Notes under the pieces: generated by a model
Seen by the model: the letters and a program-made list of their open reading frames with translations, nothing else
Databases searched by the model: none
Told to the model about the DNA's origin: nothing
DNA from: Rotaria socialis
Lineage: Eukaryota; Rotifera; Eurotatoria; Philodinida; Philodinidae
NCBI GenBank assembly: GCA_905331475.1
Contig: CAJNYU010000124.1
Coordinates: 1-64,000 of the forward strand
Length of the DNA stretch: 64,000 nt
Direction of reading: 5' to 3'
Position numbers and translations under genes: made by a program
Shown: one piece after another, positions 14,282-26,581 of the stretch
Numbering within the stretch: position 1 is the first letter of the stretch
Layout of the letters: each line of letters begins with the position of its first letter

Positions 14282-14763
14282 TAGTTACTTAGCGAAAAGG
14301 AAAAAAAAGAAGCATCAAGGCCGAGCATTCAACAATAGACTGGCATGATAGGAGCCAATGATTAGATTATTTTCCGCCTATGAATAGAATTTTATAATCA
14401 TAGACAAAAAAGAAAACCTAAATATAATTCGCTTACAAAGGTTAAAGTCAAATGATGCGAACAATTATTTCAGATCCATTTTTTTAATCATAGTCTAGAG
14501 TCATTCATCGGTTGCGTTTTAAACTTCAATCATCTGGATTAAACATAGGAACAATTGGCGGAAGATTAATTTTAATTATTTACAAAAGTTTTATTTTAGA
14601 GTTCCTTGACTTTTTATTTTATTTAACAGAAGTCTCGTTAGACTACAAGCGACAGCGAACAAACAAAGTTTGACTAATCAACACAATGATAATAACAACA
14701 AAGACACAACAAATACACATCTATATTTATACGCTGTACAAATTGAATAAGGCCAATATTGAT
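11230..14763. other. gene-free stretch with simple repeats
   Basis: About 3.5 kb upstream of the RING gene and downstream of STAG. It has (TC)n near 11391-11414, (TA)n near 11480-11500 and 12152-12171, and (AG)n at 14251-14279. The short open frames here are AT-rich and match nothing I recognise. Confidence 0.6.
14251..14279. repeat. (AG)n microsatellite
   Basis: An uninterrupted AG dinucleotide tract of about 29 bases. Confidence 0.95.
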
Positions 14764-17700
14764 TTATAATCGGGAATTATCATCTAAAAAAAAATTAGAG
14801 TTCAAAAACAATTTGAAAAAAAAACATTTCTTTTTACCATCTTGAGGTGCTGCGCGTTTACGACCGCGTGTAGCTGTTGAAGCACGTGTTTTAGGACCAT
14901 GTCCGCCACCTGGCTCATCATTAAGAATACGACGATAATTGATCAATGGTTGCCAAGTATCACCTTCAATTGTTGCATTATGAACAAGTTTATCAACATG
15001 ATCATAACTAAACACAAACAGTAATAGAAATATCAAAAAAGAAACGATTCATTTCGTAGCGCGAGACTTACATAGCTTTTTTATCTGGTTTAAGAAGTTT
15101 CGAAGCAAATTCTGGTAAAACTTCAAGAAATAGAAGATTTGGACCAGGTTGTGATGGATCATCGTGCCGGAATAATGGCGTTAATGCAAAACGAATACAT
15201 TCACTAGATAAATTAAATTCAAATTAAATAGAAAATATTAAAAAAAAATGAATAAGACCATACCGATGAAGTGCAGCAAGTGCTTCTCGTTGTTTAGCCA
15301 TATCAAGACCAAATGAAAGATTAAATCGACGAGCTAGTTCCTAATGGTAATTCGAAACAAATATTTCAAATAAAACTTCTCAATGGATCGTTCTTACTCG
15401 TAATGGTGATAAATCAATATTAATTGTTTCATCATTGCCAGCCGTTTCTTGTGCAGCATCACGAGCTGCAACACAATCCTTATAGACCTATAAAAGCAAA
15501 CTCATGTGCTCATGAATGATACTAATAACACTATTCTACGTACAGCCATAAGACTATAAGCCATTGTTTTCGCTGTATGAATTTTAGAAATATCTCGAGC
15601 ACGTGTAAACGTATTTTTAATAATATCACCAAAATCATTGCTAAACTACAAAAAACCGACGAGAATATCATAGAAATTTTTTGTTGGTAAAAAATTAAAA
15701 TTTACTTTAACATAATATTTAAGAATGTTAGTGGCAGCTTGAATTGGTAATACATTATGAACAATTAATTTGCAATAAGCAGCTAATAAATTACGTTTTT
15801 TATGAAGTATTTCAATTTTAGCTTGCTCATCTTGATCTAAAAGACAGAAATGAGAATTGTAACTTCTGCAATAAAATCTATTTTTCGTCTTACTTTTCGG
15901 TTCTTCAGCAAAGAAAACGTATGTATTTAAGAATGTCAACAATGCTTGAATAAGATTTTCATTGATTTCAATAGCAAGTACTTGATAATCGGGATTTTTA
16001 TCAACCAAATGAGGACTCATGCTTATTAATAAGTCACATAATGTTGAATATGCATAATGACATATTTGAGTATTAGCATGTAACATTAACTTTTGACACA
16101 ATGCACATAATTTACGACTTCGTTTAACAAGTTTTTTCAATAAATCCTAAAGAATACAAAAGAATTCATTTTCTTTTTTCTTTTTGAAAAATCCAATTGA
16201 ATAAAATAAAAACCAGATGCTTGTTCTAACTATTTCTCAGCAGAAAATCGTTTTTAGCAATATACTTATTTTACAAGAGTGTGTGAGCTACCAAACAATA
16301 ATTATAAAGGAAATTTGCTATTGCATTATTTCAATTTCTATACAAAAAGAGCTGAAAAATATTGTTGTTTATATTTTTCGTTGTTGTCCAAAATGATGAT
16401 TTATAATTCTTACGAAAACTTTTGTTCGGTCTTCTTTAGGTAGCTGAAAAATGATTTTTACTTTTGCAGAAACCAGTATAACTATCGATTGGTTGTTTCT
16501 TATACATGAAATCATTCGTATCTAATTCTTAGCAGCAGTGAAAGAGTGAAATAAAACTAATATTACCTTATCGAATTGCATATCCAATTGATATAATCCC
16601 CAGAGTAAACTACGATTAGCAATACCAAAACACTTATCAACAATCTGTAAATACAAAAATTAATTATTCGGAAAACAAGAATTGTTTCAATTATTATGAA
16701 CCTCTGGTGACATATCTTCATTGTCAATGGCAGCTTTGAATAATAAATGTATTTTATCCCATAAATCTGTATTACCCAAATCATGACATCTGAAAAACAA
16801 AGATAATAGTGTATGATTGAATTAGATAAATATTCTTACTGGTGAAATGCGTCTAATTTTCTTAAATTGAGTAACAATGGATATAAATCATCTTCATCCG
16901 CTTCATCCTAATCAAAAGAAAATTTAATAATTTCCAACAAAAACATTCGATTCCCATACCATTTCTTCGAAAATGCCCATTGCAGCATTGAAATTTGCCA
17001 AAATTTTATCAATAATATTTCCACGATGCGCAATAGCTCGATTTGATAATGTAAAACTAACATCGCAAACACATTCGAAACATTTTGAAACAGCATCAAA
17101 AATCTAATTAAATAATTGAAATAGTAAAAAGCTATGTAATTCAAAGAATCTATTTGAACAAACTTCAGCTGTTGTATGTCGTTGTACGATATCACTCAAT
17201 GCATTTAAATATGCATCAAGATCACGTTCACGTCGTGTTGTTGTGTAAACTTCATAATTAAAATGAAGTGGAATTTGTAATAAATTAAGTAATTTATCAG
17301 CATCAGCAATATACTAAAAATTTCAAACAATAAGAAAATGGACGAACGGGGAACAAAGAACATTTTACTTTATTAAGTAATGGTGGTAAAGTACCAATAA
17401 AATGGTCAGTTAGCACTTTTTTATCATCTTCTTTTTGTTTTTGTTCTTTCATTGTTAACTAGGAAGAAAAAGAAGATCAAATTAATCTAGACATTGATTT
17501 TTAAAAACTTACTTTTCGATTTGGTTGACCACGACCTATTGGATATTCTCCAGTAGCTGCTTCGCGTACACAACAAACCATAATTTCAATCAAACAATTT
17601 TCATGTTGATCATCAAGTGCTAAACATGAATTTAATTATCTTTGTTTGTTTTTCTCTATACAATAAAAAAAAACTTACGATCTTCTTCTTGATCTGGCGC

Positions 17701-20323
17701 CTCGAGCAATATATCAGTCATACATTCCCAATCTTTCATCATTGGATGTTGGTCCCACATAGAATCAACTAAGTACGTAGCATGTTCGTGAAGCTAAAAG
17801 CAAAAGTCAAATAATCTTTTTTCTCGAAAAATAGTTTTAGTTCTTTTGCTTAATTATAACTTTCAATGAAAAACAGGAAGTTGCTAATTCACGGTTTTTT
17901 TTAGATTTCGAACGAAGGCTGCTATTTCTTTTCTGCTATAATATGTAACAATTAATGTTTGAAGAAACAAGCGAAACTTCTAGCCATTGATTGTTCTCTG
18001 GGGGAAAAGGGCGACGTTTATTTAGTACTTATTGCTCACGTATTTGTTTAGAGATCTGAAAAAGTGTAAATATTTGCCTGACAATTTTAAGGTATAGTAT
18101 TTTCTGAAGTCTCTCGTTGTAGTTACGTATAAGATTATTAGATATTGAACTTAACGGTAAAATTCGCCAAGCGCTTATAAGTATAATAATAAAAAAATTG
18201 ACATATTAGGTGGCATTCCATAGAGAGGATTATTCTGTTTTTGTAGTACTCATCTAAACTAATTGAATTGTCTCATACTAGATTGTCTTTTTTTTTCTCT
18301 AGAAATTAGTCTCAGTATGTGTGTGTACTCAATTGAAACAGCACATGTACTATTGGGAATACTCGATTGTGTAATTTCTCATCAACCGAATTGAAATATC
18401 TTACCTCGCTTTCAATAAAAAATTGCACAAGTAAATGTATAAAAGCCGTATTTTGACTACGTTTTTTGGATGAATTCGATGGTTGTTCAGCTTTATGAAA
18501 TAATTTTTGATTAAGAAATTCACCAGCAGCTTGTGCAACTTGGCGATGTGAATGATAAACAAGTTCGTAAATATTTTCGCAATCTTTATCTTCAAGGATA
18601 CGTTCATTGAATCTAATCAGAAACAATAAATACCATAAATGTTCCCTTGATGTTTTCGCATCTATTTACTTTAATATAGCAGTTAAAAGTTTTATGGCTT
18701 GTACGGCTACTTCATATTCGCAATCAACTGTCATTTGTACAATACGATCCTATTGAAAACAAACGAGAGAAAAAACTGATTTTTCTATATTTTGCTATGA
18801 AAGCTTTTACTTTGAATCGATTAGTAAATAATTCAAGTTTACCAACAAGATCCGTTGTTTGAAATAATGGAATTAATGCAAGTAAACAACGTAAACGACA
18901 ATCACCAACCTAAATTAAATCGAACGTTCAATGCTAAAAAGTGGTATGAAATTTTATGATTTACCTTATCATATAAAGTCCAACCAATATATTTAAGATA
19001 AATATCATCAAGAAAAACCATCGGATAACTTTTCATCCATTCACCGAGTTCACTCATACATAAACATCGAATATCTGGTACAATATCTCTAGAATATTAT
19101 TCAAGCAAAAGAACTATTTACAGAAAAAACAAATTCTTAGTCCAATTGAATTCATACCGATAGCGATGAATAAAAACACCTTTGAAAATAAAATTCATAA
19201 AGCTTTTAATTTCATTCTCATTTCCTTCAAGCTAAAAGAAAAAGAAAAAATTCCTAATCTATAAAAATTTGCCTCATAGCTATATTAAACCTCTTTTCGT
19301 TTAGTTGTTAATGTATCAAGTCGATCAGCAGCACGTCGAGCACTTGATTTTTGTCTTTCAGCTTCATATTGTCGTTGGCATTGATCTTTCTGTATACTTA
19401 TTGTTAATGCAATATCAACCAAAGCTGTCATTACTTTTAAAACTATAAAAACAAAAAGAATTTTGTTTTTTGCTCGAAGCTAAAAAAAGAAAAATTCTTC
19501 TTACCAGCTAATGTACCGGTATGACGAAAAGCGCGGACAGGTGAATCAGACAAAGCAGTTAATAATGTTACAAGATTATCAATCATATATTGATCATAGA
19601 TAATTGAATAGGATGCTTGTTTAATTAATAATACAACAAATTCACTGAAGGATGAACGAAATTTTTTATATTGTAAACCAGACATGATAATTGGATATTC
19701 TGATGTATCCTAAAAAACAGATTGATTCTTTGTTTGGTATGTTTAGAACAGAAAAATGAAGAGGAATAGTATACCTCATCAAAATGTTCAGTCATAGCTC
19801 GTAACATATCAACATGTTCCATCTTTAAATACATTGTTTGTGTTAATTTTCCTTTACAACCACTACTATCCAAAAAGAATTGCATCAGCTCAATTAATGC
19901 TTCATCACGATTGGCTTGATATGAATCGATCCATTGATCAACTAATACTTGTATATTGGTTTTGCCAGCTAATAAATGATGAAAATATCCTTTTTCTTCT
20001 GATTGTGCAGCGCCAACGTATGTTGTATTATTTCCTATGGACATTGTGACTGAACTAGTTTCCATCTCATCTTCATCTGTTTGATTAACCGTTCCGCTCG
20101 TTTTCCGTCCTGTTCTTGATGGTCGTCCGCGTCCACGACCTGGTGTTGCTGTTCCACGTCCTCCTCGTGATGCAGCTTTCGGTTGAAATTCTTCACCTTC
20201 ATCATCTTCATTATCATCGTTTGGCATCGCTGACAGGACTGATGCTGGTGGTTCAACAAAATCATCACCTAGTGAACGTTGAATATGTTGTCTCATTGAA
20301 CGTGTATTTCCATTGACTGTCAT
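14764..20323 (-). CDS. STAG: cohesin subunit SA (STAG/SCC3), 1111 aa
   Basis: The HEAT-repeat subunit that binds the kleisin RAD21 and loads or anchors cohesin on chromatin in the nucleus. I resolve 25 coding exons, all in phase: 19775-20323, 19505-19709, 19291-19442, 19158-19231, 18965-19088, 18811-18909, 18670-18749, 18405-18612, 17679-17793, 17513-17619, 17369-17458, 17164-17313, 16960-17103, 16840-16907, 16702-16789, 16567-16644, 16414-16443 (30-nt microexon), 15894-16146, 15706-15836, 15544-15645, 15398-15487, 15264-15340, 15072-15203, 14838-15007 and 14764-14783. Diagnostic stretches include the STAG-domain [47 protein letters not shown] (written KKRNLL here) and the terminal PLINYRRIL. 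The N-terminus is acidic and then Gly/Arg-rich ([14 protein letters not shown]). The C-terminal tail is short and basic (RGRKRAAP). The length is close to family size. Confidence 0.95.
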
Positions 20324-20707
20324 TTTGCTTTTATATCTGAAATTATATTAAAAGGTAGGGATGAGTTTTTTTCTTCTTCTTTTTTTTTGATTTACTAAAC
20401 GCGCACAAAACAGTGGTAAAAAGTAGAAATGACTGAGGTACTCTAAAAAATGCAAATACAATAAGCGGGTATAAATAAAACGAGAAAAATATCACACGAA
20501 AATTAAACAGAAGGTAAAACTGGGTATACACAAAAACACAGAGAATGTCTAACGAAAGGAGAAAAAAGTGATATCTTGCATAGAGTCCTAATTTGTTTTT
20601 CTATAATTCGCGAATGGCAAGACAATTGTTAGAAGGTTTTAGAGACGATACATAAATTGTTTGTTTATTATTCTTTGCATGTTTTTTATTAGAAGGCAAT
20701 ACGTATT
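20324..20707. other. short intergenic spacer, STAG/stonin
   Basis: 384 bp between the STAG start codon and the stonin stop codon on the same strand. It must hold the STAG promoter. No motif recognised. Confidence 0.6.
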
Positions 20708-23700
20708 TTAATCACTTTCATCGGAATGTGAATTATTTTCTGTCTCACTTTGAGACATTGATTGTTCTTTCATATCGATTTCAACTGGCGCAAATTCTTT
20801 TTTTTCTTCTTCTTTAAATGCATATTCAATATCAAGTGTATAATTAAAACAACTTTTCGGACGTATCCATTTTTCTGGCGTTTCTTCAGCTTCTGGTACG
20901 GCAACAGAACGAATCTAACAAAAAGTATTAAATAAAGAAAAATGCAACAAAATTAAAAATCTCTGTACTTGACAATGTGAAATAAAAACTTGCGACATTG
21001 CATATTCAACATCTGCTGTCGGTTCAAATTTCTCTGGCATAGGATCATACGATGGTACTGTCAATTTGCATTCAAATATATGTGTTTTATAAGCACCTTG
21101 ATCACGTTTCGGTAATTGATCAATACGCCAAACAATTGAATGAAATGCTTGTTCATATTTTGCTACACCGACCGATGCTGCCATCAATGCCGCCAATGGA
21201 TCACCACGATGAAGCATGAAACGATCGAGACCCTATTAAGATTATATTTAGTTTTTAAAATTACAATCAAATACGGAAATTCGATTTCCGATTTAATCCA
21301 AGAATCAGAAATGTGATTAACTTTTATAGAAGAAGTCATCTCGAATAGTTTGCTGAAAAAAATTATAACTATATTAAGAGTATAATTTACTAAGAGCTTA
21401 AGACAATAACAAAGGATATGAAACTGTGAATTTCATTTGTTTGTTTTTATTCACTAGCGTAACCAATTTATCTTATCTAATTTTTTGAAATAGTTTCAAC
21501 GGAGAATTATGATTGTCTTCATGCTGATACAGATATTATCTTTCTTGATTTAGAAAGAAAAAACTAATCCATCAAATTTTTATGTCTCAATCGGTTATTA
21601 TATTTTAAATTTTGTCACCTTGGACATAACTAGACAATATGCAGATGTTCTACTTTATGTCAGTTTACCAGGAAATGGAGGTTAATAAGTTCATCCGTCT
21701 GCCTCTCTACTCATATACCATGGCATATTCAAGCTTTCCGTTTTTAAAAGTACGTCTCAAAGTCATGCTAGAAGAAGAAAGCAATAGCATTACATTTCTT
21801 CAGAAGATACAAGTGTTGTACTATTGGTAGTTTCTGGGAAACTTATCATTCCTATCTGTTTTCCTCTAGCTCTTTCATCTTGCCAAACATCGTCTCGATC
21901 AAAAGAAAAACACGCATGTTTGATTCATTTTCTTTCGATAATGTCTGCATATTTATTAGCTCTTATTGTTCATATTTCTTAGCTACTTCAATGAGCAAAT
22001 CTTCTGTTCCTTAGAGAATCAGTTCAACACGATTCTTCTTTTCTCTTATCTATGTAAATAAATTAAACTTCCTTTTACGCGTTAAGCAATTTAATATATA
22101 TATATATAGATATAAATTCATTACCTTTATTTTTCCTGCTTTTCGACGAACACTATGTATAGCTCCATAGCGAAAACGTTTCTCAACTCGAAACATATAA
22201 ACCCATGGATCAGGTATTGGAAAACGAATTTGAATGTTTTCACATGGACATTGTTCGTCACTATTATCATCACGTATATTAGCTGTTTTGTCGTTTGTTG
22301 CCATTGATGAAGCCTTTGATAGTAGACTTATATTAAATGCATTCGATACGATTATTTCAATTCGAATATTAACTTGACGTTCAATAACTGACATAAAACA
22401 ATAAACCTATTGTAAATTCAATGAAGTATTTATTTATTCTAATCGTAAGTTATGTTCTCTTACTTGCAATGGAAGTTCAATATTTTGTTTAGGTCTAGTA
22501 CGAAAACGCATAATTTCAATTTTTTGACTATCTGGCGGTACTAATTTAAGTAAATGACTATTTTCGTATTCTTTTTCATCGATAATTGATGCTAATTCAA
22601 CTTGTTCTGGCTTAATCCAATATTCTTGTAATGTTTTATTAATAATAATTTCATTACGTTTATTAACTTCTTTACCATGACGAAACCAATCGTTCATACC
22701 TATTTCAATTGTTGGTGTGTAACCATTTAGAAAAGCTAAAATAAATACACGTGTACGAGATTTATGTTTACATATATGACGATATTTATCAATGTGTGCA
22801 TAATATTCATCTACGATTTTAACAGTTATTTCTTCTTTTAAATGTTTTTGTAAACGACTGCGCGTAACAGGCATTGACCAAAATAGATCATCTAATAGAA
22901 TTGAGAAGTTTTTCAAGGACGTATAATTTAATTGACCAAATTTAACAATTTCTTGCTGAACACAATTTGCATGATCAAGTAAAACTTGCTGTGCTTTATT
23001 CGGTCGCGTAAATTTTCTTAATAATTTCTCCGGTAAAGTTGCGAGACGATCCATACGAACTTGAGGAATTTCTTTATAGTTAGCTTCAAAAATTTTTAAT
23101 GTATGAATTTTTGTATAATGATCATATTGTTGAAGATTGAATTTCGTACATTGATACCATGTTTGTAATTCAATTTCAGCAAATGGATATTCGCTACTTT
23201 GAAGTGAATAAAAACGTAATTTTTTCTCATCGAATGATATTTTAACGAAACATTCTTGCCAATTACCTTAAAGAAGAAAGGAAATTATTTATTCAATAGA
23301 AAACTTTAACTGATATATCTTACGTGTTTCACTAAATCTTTGAAAAGTACTTTTATATAAATCTTTTTGTCTTAATGGCACACGAATTTGTAATGGCCAT
23401 CCATTAAGTTGTTGCGATTGTAATTCGTTTATATCACTATGATACGGTTCTAATGGTGCACTATCATCCAAATCTGGTTCATGTAAATAATAATCTAATG
23501 GTGCTGATTGAGCATTTTCGTGCTAAAAATGAAATAGATCAAATGTTTAAAAAAAGCACGTTTTATTTTTACAATAACACCAACCTGAACTATAATTGTA
23601 ATACAGACAAGACAACAATGAATATACACATAGAAACATGAAAGCATACCCTATTTTCTATTTGTTTTATTTTCAAATCTTCTTCCTGAGAAACATTCTT

Positions 23701-25167
23701 ATCTTCCTCTTCTTCCCAATCAGCAAAAAGATTTATATTTGGTTTGTCATTGATTTTCTTTTTCGCAGATTTTAACGGATATACAACTGACGGATCATGT
23801 TCATCTTCATTGTCTGATTCTGACGATGCACTAGCATCATCACTAGCCTCTTGGTATTTTTTGGTTAATGACGACGGTGGCGGTGGTAATAATGGTACAG
23901 GAATATTTGCATCATAGAGAGATGCACTACTTTTTTTTTCTTCAATTTTAAAAACCATCTTTGAATCATCGGAATCATCTGAATCATTATTATTCTTCTT
24001 CTTTGCTTTTTCTTTTCTAATATCGAAATATCCTTGTGGAACAATATTGCTATCATTATGATCACTTGTAGGTTCATAAATACATATTGATGGTACTTCT
24101 TCAATTGATGGACGACGAATAGGTGGCGGTTTATGCATAGCTACTGCAGGTGGAGATCCAACTGATTCTTGCGATGCTTCTTGAACAGTTGTTAATGTTT
24201 GTTGTGGTTGTCTATGAATACTTCCAAGAAGATCTTCAGTACTTTTTAACATGTTAATATCCATTTTTTTCGATTGTCCACTCAATTTTGGATCAACACT
24301 ACACATTAAATCATCAGATTGTGTTAACCAATCAAGAAATTGATCATCATATGGAGTTGTTGATGGCGATGTTGTGCCTGTCATTATTGTCAATGCTGTT
24401 GCTTGAACTCGTAGTGTACTCGCTGATGCAGGTGGAACATTCATTGGTAACGTATGATACGATGATGCTGTTGACATATTTGATTTAGTTGCGAGTGATG
24501 ATGAAGATGACTTTTTTGTTTGACTCACTTTTGGTAGATTAGTTAAACTGTCACTTTTCGTAACTTTAAATGATGATGACGGCGATGATGAATTGGTGTT
24601 TTTATTAAGACCAAGAAGATCATATGACGATTGTACTTGATCTGAATTTTGTAAAGACTTATCGGAATTCATCACTGGAAATGAACTTGGATCAATGTTA
24701 AGATCAAATAAAAGATCGATTGGTGAAGCTTGAACAGTTACTCTCGAGTCTTCATTTGACATTGTTGGAATTGAAAATGGATTCATGAGATTAATGCTTT
24801 TGGAATGTGTTATATTATTATTATTGACTGATAAACCTGTTGTTTTATTTGGTATATCTTCTAGTGGATCAAATGTTGTTGCTGAATCTAAAATTGGCTC
24901 ATTTGATGAATTTTGACATGCATTCCAGTTCAATGATGATAATGCTTCTTTTCCATTATGAGATCGATCAGACTGCTCATTTACTGTTTCAATGACGAAT
25001 GGACTATCATCAAATCTTTGCGACGATGCAGATAATTTCATATCACTTGATATACCGAATGGATCGACTGGTGCAGATAATGATGAATCAAATGGATCTT
25101 TTGTACTATTTAATTTTTTGGCTTCATTATCATCCGAACCAAATACGTCAGCAAATGTACTAAACAT
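20708..25167 (-). CDS. STON: stonin / stoned-B endocytic adaptor (1090 aa)
   Basis: A clathrin-associated adaptor that recycles synaptotagmin at synapses. Six exons: 23650-25167, 23324-23522, 23266-22464, 22406-22125, 21232-20969 and 20914-20708, with phases 0-1-0-0-0. I start at the ATG of MFSTFADVF (25165-25167); an upstream in-frame TTG is not a plausible start. Exon 1 encodes a disordered Ser/Asp-rich region with DPF and NPF motifs (DPFDSS, DPFGIS, NPFSIP) of the kind that bind AP-2 and EH domains, and an acidic stretch near its end. The stonin homology domain and mu-homology domain follow. They are recognised by FLNGYTPTIEIGMNDW, IEIMRFRTRP, ELPLQV, IPDPWVYMFRVEKRFRYG and PEKWIRPKS near the C-terminus, all characteristic of stonins. 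Confidence 0.93.
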
Positions 25168-26581
25168 GTTATGACTTTTTTTTTCTTTTTTGGGGGTTGT
25201 AATTAACAATCGATCATGATTGATTCTAAAAAAAAACGTTAGAGTAGTTGGTGTAAATATAATATTATGGAAAATAAGTAGTTTAAGTTTCTGATTGGAA
25301 CGCGAAGAGTAACGTCAAATGATGATGCGAACGACATCAACGCCTACTTATCATTTTCTTTCTTTCTGGCTGACTTATGTCTCTTTTTCTTTTTTCATTC
25401 TTCGCCTTCTGATTTGGTTCTAAAAGCCTGCACTGGTAAGTAAACAATCGTAAGAGAAAGAAAGAAAGAATGGCAGAGACAAAGCAACAACATGTTTATC
25501 CATTCGTTAACCTAACACGCACAGACAGATAGAGAACATGACCAAACAAAGATGTCTAATATGATTGGGTCGAAACAAGACTTTTTTTATTAAAATAAAA
25601 AATACTTTAAAACACGGTATTTATAACTATAAATGCACTAGAACTTTAAATAATCATATTTACTTAATAGATCAATTCAATGATTAATAGAGGTCGCTCG
25701 TCTATGCCTACAAGCTATATATTCTTTTCAGAATTTCAAAAGATTTCCTATGGTCTCTAGCAGTATTAAGCAAAAATCCAATCTCTGAATAGTAAATATT
25801 TGAGAAGAGAAGTAACTCAAATTTTCATCTGGTATCTTTTCGTCATTGTAATACTGTAAGTAATATTTCACTAGCTTGGATTCACTCGCAGTATTTTTTT
25901 TACTCAAAATACTTCTTTCTCTTTTTTGACCTTAGTGACGATACATTATTACTGTTCATTGTATAATTGTTTAATCAATAGGAAAACATTTTTGATTGTC
26001 AATGCTTCCATAATGTGAACACATCGTTTTACTGTACATCCTGAACTTCCACCGATCCTTTTATGCTTAAAATTAAACAATTTCTATAGTGAACAGATAT
26101 TCACTTCGATATTTATACCAAATAGTTCTATCGCAATTGTCGAAGTTCATTATATTGGCTTATATAGATTTATTTGAGGATGCACATAGAATGAATTCTA
26201 TTCTTGTATTTGCATCATCTTAACAAGTACAAAATAGTTAAAAACCGTAACTTGTCTAGACACAAAATTAGTTCAATTGTATGGACCGTAGATTCTCCCA
26301 ATCAGATTTTTGTAAGCCTCACAATATTCTCCTACGAGAAGCCGTATTATGAACTAGAATTCTCTATTGAAATAGTAAAGTCCATTCATTGTTTCGAAAT
26401 TTTCGTATTTTTTCACATCGGGAGAATAATATTATTGTAGAAATGTACAATGCACGAAATAAAATATATTATATACATCAATTGGTTAGTGTCATGAATG
26501 GGAAAAAAAAGTAATGTATCTGAAAATATTTTGACATTGGATTAATAGAATGAAGAATTTTCGTAGCTACGTATTAATTGA
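25168..26581. other. intergenic stretch, stonin/CNG channel
   Basis: About 1.4 kb of AT-rich DNA upstream of stonin. It could contain a further 3' exon of the CNG gene if the last visible exon is spliced at 26770, but I found no convincing acceptor and stop. A purine-rich AAAG repeat lies near 25458-25471. Confidence 0.5.
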
